DNA of 64,000 nucleotides from NCBI GenBank assembly GCA_018398805.1, contig JAGFBZ010002260.1, positions 1,798,001-1,862,000 on the forward strand. The letters run 5' to 3'. The position numbers and the translations under genes are program-made. The stretch comes from Hirundichthys speculiger (Eukaryota > Chordata > Actinopteri > Beloniformes > Exocoetidae). The notes beneath the pieces were generated by a model. The model was not told the origin of the DNA. It worked only from the letters and a program-made list of their open reading frames with translations, and did no database searches. Below are positions 58,529 to 64,000 of the stretch, piece after piece. Numbering within the stretch: the stretch's first letter is position 1; every line of letters begins with the position of its first letter.

Positions 58529-60982
58529 AAGATACAATCTACGTTTTCCCTGCTTTTTGCGTTAATGTCGAGAGTTGCATGTTTTTGATTTGCTCGCCGC
58601 CACATCAGTCAGCAGCTCCTTCAGCTTGACAGAATCAGTTGCACTATCTTATGTTATGTTATGCTACAGAGTGTTGTTTCTAGCGTGCGTTTCTACGATC
58701 ATTTAATTATCATGGTACCTAAACGCAGCAAGAAAACAGGGTGCAGGTGCGTTGTTGCATCCACGTCTTTAGTCTTTATGGGCATTGGTCAAAACGATGG
58801 TATGCGAGCTGCACGAGCCCCTGCTGCAGCTGCAGCTGCAGAGTGGCTGGTCGGTCAGCAGCAAACTTATCGATGCCAGAGCTTCCAGAAATCACTCAGG
58901 TTCTCTGGCTTGGTAATCAAGTGATGTAACAGCATGGGGGGGTAATACAGTAGGTTAATAGATTGAAGTTTTAGGAGTACAAGACTTCTGGTGAGACTGC
59001 CTGTAAATACCAACCTCAGTCTGAAGCCAGAGAATATGTTATCTGTTCAATCTCCAGCTCAGGGGACACTTTAATAGGAAATGTTTTCATTAACTGAGTG
59101 TACCAGAATCACTTACCTGACGCATTTTTGACGCAGTACATCCAAAATTGCATTTATGGTGTTTGATAATTGCTTAATGAAAAAAGATTTCATTATAACT
59201 GTGACTTAAGCAGAACCGGTGAGGCCATATGAGATATGCTCTCTCACATCTCATCCAAACTCGTCATGAAAGAGGATTATTGTGTTTCTGCCTCCATCCT
59301 GATATTCTCTCGGTTGAAGACAGAACCTGCCATAAAATACCCGATGAAACTCCTGTGTTTAATTGGCTCTTTCATTAGAGATTTAATGCATCAGGATTGT
59401 TAAACACCGAACAAGATCACTGGGAATATTTGAGCAATAAAAAATTGATGAAAATATTTTCTCACCGGAGTCTTGCTCTTAAATGTTTCCTCATTTTGAA
59501 GGGCTGAAACCACTGATGGGTAAAGATGGATTTGAACTGACAGCATGTGTTGCGGATGTTATTTTAGCGGTACTGTCACTTATGGGCCACTGACTTGTGG
59601 AGGTAACGAGGACCTTATTTCATGGCCTGAGCGACAGCAGTGGCCCTTTTTCAAGGCAGTTTTTGACTCAGGAGGCATGGAGTTCTCTTTAAGGAGAAAA
59701 TGAAGGCACCTTGAGTGAGAGGCAGCAGTGCGCTCCAAGAATGAGAAGCACATCTGGTACAGTCCAGTTCATCTCATGATCCAGTTTTCATCTAATATGC
59801 TGCCCCCCACTGGTAAAAAGTGATATTGCTACACCGACTGGCTTTAACATAAAAAGAATCCTTCATTTGCACAAAGTATAATACATTTTATTAAAAACAG
59901 AATTTTAAAAAATAGTTAATTTTATGCATGTTTACTTGATCGTGAGAGTTGGGAGGCGAATAAGTAGTAGACTTTTATTTCTTAATTACAAAACTTGACA
60001 GAAACATGATGCAAAATGCTCACCTAATGGAAACCAGCTGCCATTCTCACAGTGCAGGTTTTGCATAAACCGTCAAGAATTTTAAACCACGACATGTTAT
60101 TTGAGTCATTTCAGCATGTCATGTGAGTTGTTTCAGTCATGAATTAAGGTGTGAATGCTCATTAAGCCATCTGGGGAGGAGCCGCCTCGCTCCACGATGT
60201 AAAGCTGCATCTTAGGTGTTAAATGATGAAACCTCAGGCCACCTCTTCTGTTTGATGTTGATTTTTTTCCCATTGAACATTAGTTGTCTTTCCTCAGATC
60301 TGCTTTCTCAGCCCAGCATGTGAACAGTACCTCTCTCATAACAGGGCAGGGAAAACCGATGGTTTGAGCGAGGAGTGAAAGAAGCCATCTATGTTGAATG
60401 GGAAAAATCAACATTAAACACAGGAGGTGGCCTTGACCCGTCCCCCTGAGCTGGTTTCACAACCATGCACCGTCTGAAGCAGCTGATCAAAACATCTCAA
60501 ATGTGGACCAGGTCGGTAAATAACTCACAGCTGACAAGGACACAGGAGGGCCAGATGGGTCAGCAACACACAACTCACAAGGTGTCAGTGTCCCAACGTC
60601 GGCTTAAAAGCCCCGAAGTCCCCACGAGTCAGAACTAAAGAAGAGCCTCAGATAAAAAGTAAAATATATTGAAAAACTTAAAAAAAAAAAAAAAAAAGTA
60701 AATCCAGCTGACTTACCACGATCTGAATGACTGAAAAGCTGCACCAACATGAGAACATACTCTGAGCACCGCACTTGAGCTCATTAGCAGTAGTTTTAGG
60801 TATGACGACAGTCTTTGCCGTTTATTTCCACTTAAAAGCCCTGGCTGACATTTCTCACCGGCTCGGTTCAGCTGAGAAGAACAGTTTTATGTGCGAGTGT
60901 GCAAGTACAAAAAAGTGAGTTAATGAGTGTGCACAGCCTCACGTGCGCACATATCAGATCAGATCTCGGGCTGCACACAGGA

Positions 60983-60985
<3 letters not shown>

Positions 60986-61025
<40 letters not shown>
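60986..61025. repeat. (CT)n microsatellite
   Basis: Twenty CT units at the right side of the window. They generate a spurious Ser-Leu frame on + and an Arg-Glu frame on minus. Confidence 0.9.
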
Positions 61026-61029
<4 letters not shown>

Positions 61030-61419
61030 GCATATAGAGCAGGTTTCTATTTGATGCATGCTGAGGAGGTGGGTGTATCCAGCCCGGCCGCTCTGATGTT
61101 AGGAAAGAATAGCTTTTGCATCCTACTCAGTCTGCTCTCTCTCTTCTCTCCCTGCTCTCCTGTTTCATCCTGTCTGCCTGCCTTCTAGCATAGTACTCTT
61201 CTTTCACTCAGCGTTATTTATTACCATCTAGGATATCTTTACACAAACCCACGTAGGTAGACAGAGTATCGTCCTAGAGGGCTGAAGAGCTTGCACTTGA
61301 CTGACAAATAGAGATATGAATGTAGAATTACCCTGAAAAGATTTAGAAAAAAAAGGGGGCTTGGTGCTACTGAAACTGAAGTTTCTACCTTGTTGCATTT
61401 CTTTTTTTTTTAATCCCAG

Positions 61420-61443
61420 AAGATACAACACGCAGCTGCAGAG
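61420..61443 (+). other. candidate 24-nt non-coding exon
   Basis: A strong T-run followed by aatcccag, 24 bases (aagatacaacacgcagctgc...) and the donor gag|gtaaga. It could be a second 5'-UTR exon of the same + strand gene. Splice-site appearance is the only evidence. Confidence 0.25.
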
Positions 61444-63654
61444 GTAAGAGACGAATACATGTTATTTCTCTTCACTGCTGTTCCTTCAGCTCATTTTTTG
61501 CATCCAGTCCCTGAGGTGTTTTCTGTTTCCTTTCTGCTTTCGGCTGTAGTCCATTTACTACAGTTTTCTATTTTTGCATTTATTCTAAAGACATTTTTGA
61601 CATTTTCAAGTTCAGAATCAAACGCAGTCAAAGCTCCAAACAGTCTAGCTTTTATCATCTCCTCTTTTTTTTCCCCTCTTCGTGCTTGATTGTTTTCCTG
61701 ATGCCCTGGGCTTTGGAATTTTCAGTGTCTGTGTTGTAATCAGATGCTGCAAGCCAGACATACAGACACATAAACCGGAATATTTGTGCCAACATGCCAA
61801 AAAAAAAAAAATCTCTCTGTCTGACTTCTTTCTATCCCTCTGTATCAGCTGATTCCTCCTCTGAAGTGTTTCATGAGTGAGGCTGGGTTTCAGTAAAATT
61901 CCTTACTGCCTGACTAATGTTTTTCAGCTGGAGCCTGACTGTGCACATATGCATACAGTTCCAATACAGACATTCTTTAAAAAGTAACCAGGCAAGGGGG
62001 ATGGCGAGGAGGAGGAAGAAAAAGCGAGGGGCGGTTGCTGTTCAGAGTGGTCATACGTGCAGCCTTGGCTCGGCGGCTTCTGCACGCACTCACTGTGCTT
62101 CATTTACTCTCCCTCTCTGTTGATCTTCCTGCATCTCCCTTCTCTTGAGTCTGCTCGCATTCACAGTCAGTCTCGCCACTCTTCTTGCTTGCCACAGATC
62201 ATTAGCCACGGTCAGGCCGTCTAACCACGGTCACCTGTTCAAAATGGCAAAAAAAAAAAAAAAAAGTCCCCCCTGGCATGGCATCATGCAAGATGCCACA
62301 ATGTGCACGTGCGTTGTATCGTTCGTCACCCGTCTGTCATTGCTCAGGCTCTGGTTAGTTGCACAAAAAAAACACTCACTCTGTCCTTGGAGAAATGTGT
62401 GACCTGCATTGGCGCACAGACCCTCGCTGTGTGTGTGTGTGAGTGTTTGTTTATGTTTACATGTGTGTCAGTGTGGTTTACTTGTGGGTGCGGAGAGGTG
62501 AGTCATACCCGCTCATATGCCGGTCGCTGCCAGAGGCATGCAGTGTAATGATATCATGATGTGTGATCTTCAAATAGGTAGTGTCTGCTGAAGCAGGGCA
62601 TCTGTGAAATGTCAGTCTGTCTGGAAATGAAAACAAGCAAACTGGCCTTTTTAAAAAAAAAAAAAAAAAAAGCTCGATGCCCGTTAATTTTTTCGAAAGC
62701 TACGGTGTAAGGTCTGACCGTGTTTTCGTAATGACACGTCTCAGAAAATTTCCTCAACACTCAATCAAGTTTGTACTTTCTCACTTCAGACTTCAGCATT
62801 TGCAGTAGCAACGTTACAGGGTTTGTTTTGCACAAGCAGCAGGAGCGTGATTCATTTATCTTAAACTAATTCCCTGTGTTTGTCTTGCAACCGTAGCTAC
62901 GCATGTGGGTTAATTTAAAGCCCCCTTTGAAATTCAGCCTCCGAGTCCGACATGGGTCCAGCAAATGATTGAGCTCGAGGTTTGCTAAAAAGAAAACGCT
63001 CCTCGAATGATGCATTAGTGTTTTTCCTTGCAAACATTAGGGTTAATAAATGCCCACGGAAATGCAATCTGTCAAGAAGCCAAGCATGTCAGGACAGCAG
63101 TTTGTGGGCTTAAGCCTGGGAGAAGAAGTCCCAGTACAGGGAAAATGTGGCTTCATACTGCTGTTTTGCAAAAGGTTTCAGAGATCGTGCAAAAATGATC
63201 AAACTCGGCTCACATATTGGTGATCAGATCAGTGCTTCGGTTCACTTTGGCTGTTAGAAAGAAGACAACGTGGCAAAGACCTCAGCTGTACTACAACACT
63301 TTCATTTGACTGATCATAACACGTAGTCAGTCCTGTGGCCTGAAAAATTACCTGAGCGATTACCAGGGAGATAAAACATCTTTCCATATTGTGTTCATCA
63401 AGAATCTTCGATCTTAAAATACTTTCATATAAAACATTAAAAGGAATAAAAAATATGACCATAAAGCAGAGCTGGAAACCAACTGTGTGGGCAGGTTTCC
63501 TATTGGAAATAAAAACTAGCGTATGGTGCTTACTTTATAGAAAATTAGCCGTCAGTAGGACATTGAATGAACTGCATCTCCTTTGGGAGAGATATCTATA
63601 GAAAAATTAAGAGCCTATAACTGATATCTTTAGTTAAAACAAATTTGTGTTGTC

Positions 63655-63961
63655 ACAGAGGTTGCCTCCATCCATTCATTCATCTATGCTTATTCGGGTT
63701 TGAGTTGCGGGGGCAGCGGTTGAAGCAGAGCACCCCAGACTCCCTCTTCCACCTCCTCCACCTCTTCTGGGAGGACACCAAGGCAGTCCCTGGCCAGCCA
63801 AGAAATATCATCTCTCCAGAAAGTCCTGTATCTGCCTCGAGGCCTTCTCTCAGTCGCCCAAAACACCTCCGCAGAGAGGCGACCTGGAAGCGTCCTGAAC
63901 AGATGCTGGAACCACCGCAAATGGCTGCTTTCTATGTGGATCAGCAGCAGCTCCAGCAACC
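63655..63961 (-). mobile_element. 3' end of a non-LTR retrotransposon (LINE), RT C-terminus
   Basis: On the minus strand a frame from about 63959 to 63690 reads RWFQHLFRTLPGRL, RRPRGRYRTFWRDDISWLA, CLGVLPEEVEE and WGALLQPLPPQ. This is the conserved C-terminal tail of teleost LINE reverse-transcriptase polyproteins (RWLGHVLRMP... / RGRPRTRWRD type). It is followed by a short ATGAATGG-rich 3' tail (63660-63690). The copy is 5'-truncated or continues beyond the window edge, and is diverged. Confidence 0.7.
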
Positions 63962-64000
63962 CTGTGGAGGAAACTCATTTCAGCTGCTTATATTCACCAT

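Larger units (their letters stand above)
58529..63654. other. non-coding stretch right of usp1
   Basis: About 5 kb without a recognisable coding exon. It contains the (CT)n at 60986-61025, poly(A) runs near 60680, 61800, 62250 and 62650, and the candidate exon at 61420. It is best read as a first intron of the next gene plus intergenic sequence. Confidence 0.45.

Noticed and set aside
60868..61188. Arg-Glu (minus) and Ser-Leu (+) repeat frames
   Set aside because: Translation of the CT microsatellite at 60986-61025.

Overview
The window is vertebrate nuclear DNA, almost certainly from a teleost fish. Coding sequence is split into many short exons with nearly all GT-AG introns. The introns carry typical teleost interspersed repeats, and gene order matches the conserved vertebrate block USP1 - DOCK7 (with ANGPTL3 nested) - ATG4C on human 1p31. 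No species is assigned. Gene identities rest on my recognition of the protein families, not on a database search.

Layout. (1) Bases 141-47628, + strand: most of dock7, a Rac/Cdc42 guanine nucleotide exchange factor. I resolve 48 coding exons, about 2,090 codons; the first ~48 codons lie upstream of the window. DHR-1 is encoded at about 17.5-21.6 kb and DHR-2 at about 40.0-47.2 kb. (2) Bases 9978-12907, - strand: complete angptl3 (7 exons, about 472 aa) inside the 12-kb dock7 intron that precedes DHR-1. It has its own TATA promoter near 13.08 kb. (3) Bases 50631-56734, - strand: complete usp1 (8 coding exons, about 806 aa), tail to tail with dock7. The dock7 and usp1 poly(A) signals are only about 850 bp apart, and a Tigger/pogo-like MITE fills most of that gap. 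(4) Bases 58.4-64 kb: no certain coding exon. Two candidate non-coding exons on + could be the 5' end of the next gene (kank4 by synteny only), and a LINE 3' end lies at the right edge.

The genes are not an operon. They are independently transcribed neighbours whose nesting and orientation are conserved from fish to human. DOCK7 activates Rac/Cdc42 in neurons and other cells, ANGPTL3 is a secreted hepatic lipase inhibitor, and USP1 deubiquitinates FANCD2 and PCNA.

The most notable quality signal is a set of six apparent single-base insertions in otherwise intact coding exons (four in dock7, one in angptl3, one in usp1). All are +1. They probably reflect residual consensus errors rather than pseudogenes. 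The most interesting biological signals are two unannotated candidate dock7 microexons, one of which looks like a tandem exon duplication. Others are a 15-nt microexon paired with an alternative acceptor in DHR-2, a GC-AG intron in angptl3, an ANGPTL3 linker without an obvious furin site, and a set of nested or long-inverted-repeat mobile elements in the introns.
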